From contig NZ_LT607753.1 of assembly GCF_900090295.1 (NCBI RefSeq), forward strand, positions 4,464,001-4,528,000: 64,000 nucleotides of DNA, written 5' to 3'. A model generated the notes under the pieces. It made no database searches. It had not been told where the DNA came from and saw nothing but the letters and a program-made list of their open reading frames with translations. Below, in pieces: positions 62,810 to 64,000 of this stretch; within the stretch, counting starts at the first letter, position 1; each line of letters opens with the position of its first letter. Source of the DNA: Micromonospora coxensis. Lineage in GTDB: Bacteria; Actinomycetota; Actinomycetes; Mycobacteriales; Micromonosporaceae. The position numbers and the translations under genes were made by a program.

Positions 62810-64000
62810 TCACCAGGTGCCGTCGTCGTGGACCCGCCGTGGGGTGAGGCCGAGCAGCAGCGTGGTCAGCGCGGCGTCGACGTCGTCGCCGAGGAACCAC
62901 TCGCCGGCCTGGTCGAGGGCGAAGATCCTGCCCCGCTCGTCGACCGCGAGGATGCTGTCCTGACGCTCCGAGCCGATCGGGAAGAGCCGGACGCCGAGGA
63001 CGGCGCCGAAGTCGGCGAGGGTGTCGGCGGTGTGCGCGGCTCGTAGCGGATTGGTGTCGAAGAGACGAACCCACACCTCCCGCCCCGGCCGCCGGCGGAA
63101 CGTTCCGATCGCCGGGAAATCCAGGAAGACACGTTCGGCGGCCGGAAACGGCTCATGCCGATGCGTCCGACCTGCCACCTCGCATGTTTCGGCGATGGCA
63201 CCCTCGGCCATGGCCCAGTTCAGGGGATTCTGATCCCAGCCCGCATCGGCGAGGGCTTGGGCGACCTCAGGTGGGAAGCGGTCGGGATCCGGAATCTGCC
63301 GGTCGAGCGCAGGAGGCTCCGTGATTGCTCCTAGCTCCCCCCACGGGAGGGGGCCGAGACGGACAAGAGCCGTCGTGCACGACTCGCACAGGTTTTCCGT
63401 CCTGCCAGCGGCCGGATCGCCGGATTCCCGGACGCGGAAGACCTCCAGCCTGCCGTTGGCCAGCAGCCCCCGGGCTTCCTCGGTCGTCAGTGGAGGTTGG
63501 CCGGCGGCGGCGCGGCGGTGGTCGTACTCGTGGAGGACGTCGGAGACGACGATCAGCTCGGCGTGACGGTCCCCGCCCCGGACCAGATGCCCGGCCGGCA
63601 GTTCGTCCAGGTAGGCGCGGACCAGCGGGTGGTGGTGCAGCTCGACGTCGCCCTTGGCGCCCTGGGCCACGTACGTCCGGCCGTCGACGGTCAGGTGGGC
63701 GACGGTGGCCGGAGTCGGCAGCCGGCGGATCTCGCGGAGCAACTGGCTCGCCGGATCGACGGTGCGCGGCGCGGGCGTGCCGGTGGGGCGACTACGGCGG
63801 TACATCTGCTCGACCGCGGTGGCCGGCACCCGGGGCCAGGTGGAGACCTCGCCGGTCTCCTTGTCGACGACCGTGGTGGGCAGGTCACCGGGGACGGTGT
63901 CGACCTCCGGCGCGACGACCGACCTGATGACGTAACCCAGATCGAACTCGTCGACCCGGGGCCGGCATTCGTACCCCAGGCGCTCGGAGTCGCGGCGGGC
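62810..64000 (-). CDS. YwqJ-type deaminase fused to a SUKH-3-like domain, 5' end outside window
   Basis: The minus-strand frame is open to the window edge, giving 396 visible residues. Visible residues 1–65 include LPTTVVDKETGEVSTWPRVPA, resembling YrhB/Imm35-type immunity domains. The middle (about 90–215) has deaminase zinc-site motifs HAE (codons 63565–63557) and CESC (from 63388), as in YwqJ-related deaminases. The C-terminal 170 residues (RFPPEVAQALADAGWDQ…, then VFLDFPAIG…RLFPIG) resemble SUKH-3 immunity proteins. Such fusions belong to polymorphic-toxin systems. No signal peptide is visible. Domain limits are by eye. Confidence 0.72.
   Translation of the reverse strand, partial: ARRDSERLGYECRPRVDEFDLGYVIRSVVAPEVDTVPGDLPTTVVDKETGEVSTWPRVPATAVEQMYRRSRPTGTPAPRTVDPASQLLREIRRLPTPATVAHLTVDGRTYVAQGAKGDVELHHHPLVRAYLDELPAGHLVRGGDRHAELIVVSDVLHEYDHRRAAAGQPPLTTEEARGLLANGRLEVFRVRESGDPAAGRTENLCESCTTALVRLGPLPWGELGAITEPPALDRQIPDPDRFPPEVAQALADAGWDQNPLNWAMAEGAIAETCEVAGRTHRHEPFPAAERVFLDFPAIGTFRRRPGREVWVRLFDTNPLRAAHTADTLADFGAVLGVRLFPIGSERQDSILAVDERGRIFALDQAGEWFLGDDVDAALTTLLLGLTPRRVHDDGTW

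Overview
The window is about 73% GC, with dense GTG/ATG-started genes, strong codon-position bias and a typical actinobacterial gene set (coenzyme F420 biosynthesis, a WhiB regulator, a DUF3499 protein, a giant zinc-ribbon membrane protein of the SCO7613 type, many secreted proteins). It looks like chromosomal DNA of a filamentous actinomycete, most likely Micromonosporaceae (Micromonospora or a close relative). The genus call is inference from gene content and from intergenic repeat types, not a database match. I see no rRNA, tRNA, CRISPR array, insertion sequence, integrase or phage gene.

Left part (1–34,987), mostly core: a c-di-GMP GGDEF–EAL protein (cut by the window edge), a secreted phospholipase C-like protein, a DUF255 thioredoxin-fold protein, a PdxH-type oxidase, purK–purE, a 1,640-residue membrane protein, UDP-glucose dehydrogenase, an acyl-CoA dehydrogenase, a hotdog thioesterase, acetoacetyl-CoA synthetase, a truncated ANL protein (TIGR03089 type), a glycosyltransferase, mannose-1-phosphate guanylyltransferase, a Nudix hydrolase, an ArsR-type regulator, the F420 genes (cofE–cofD and fbiC, divergent), a three-gene cassette (Tat-signal peptide protein, DUF4331 protein, 116-residue unknown), whiB, a zincin-like protein with a lost metal site, and DUF3499. 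From memory, the order purK–purE–acyl-CoA dehydrogenase–TIGR03089–manC–fbiA/B–whiB2–zincin–DUF3499 matches the purE-to-Rv3258c region of Mycobacterium tuberculosis, so this is an ancient actinobacterial block with lineage-specific insertions.

Middle (35,322–46,820): a polyamine/guanidino-compound locus. An Lrp/AsnC regulator sits between a leftward pair (class III aminotransferase, PuuB-like FAD oxidase) and a rightward, translationally coupled operon: Tat lipoprotein binding protein, ATPase, two permeases, a second PuuB-like FAD oxidase, a saccharopine-dehydrogenase-like enzyme and an agmatinase-family ureohydrolase. A leftward pair at 58,453–61,214 (GABA aminotransferase, aminobutyraldehyde dehydrogenase) and a divergent aldehyde dehydrogenase (61,355–62,794) could carry the products to succinate.

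Right part (46,968–64,000), accessory: a secreted LamG-like protein, a frameshifted polysaccharide deacetylase with LGFP repeats, an aldehyde dehydrogenase–DUF779 operon with its GAF-domain activator, a secreted protein with two copies of an RlpA-like double-psi barrel, a subtilase with two P-domains, a YtrA-type GntR–ABC transporter operon, the GABA genes, and at the right edge a multidomain YwqJ-type deaminase plus SUKH-3-like protein (cut by the window edge).

Regulatory layout: at least eleven genes have an apparent -10 hexamer (TAnnnT or CATGAT) ending 6–8 bases before the start codon, suggesting leaderless transcripts. Most convergent gene pairs are separated by near-perfect GC-rich hairpins. 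One 20-bp perfect palindrome recurs, imperfectly, inside the polyamine operon.
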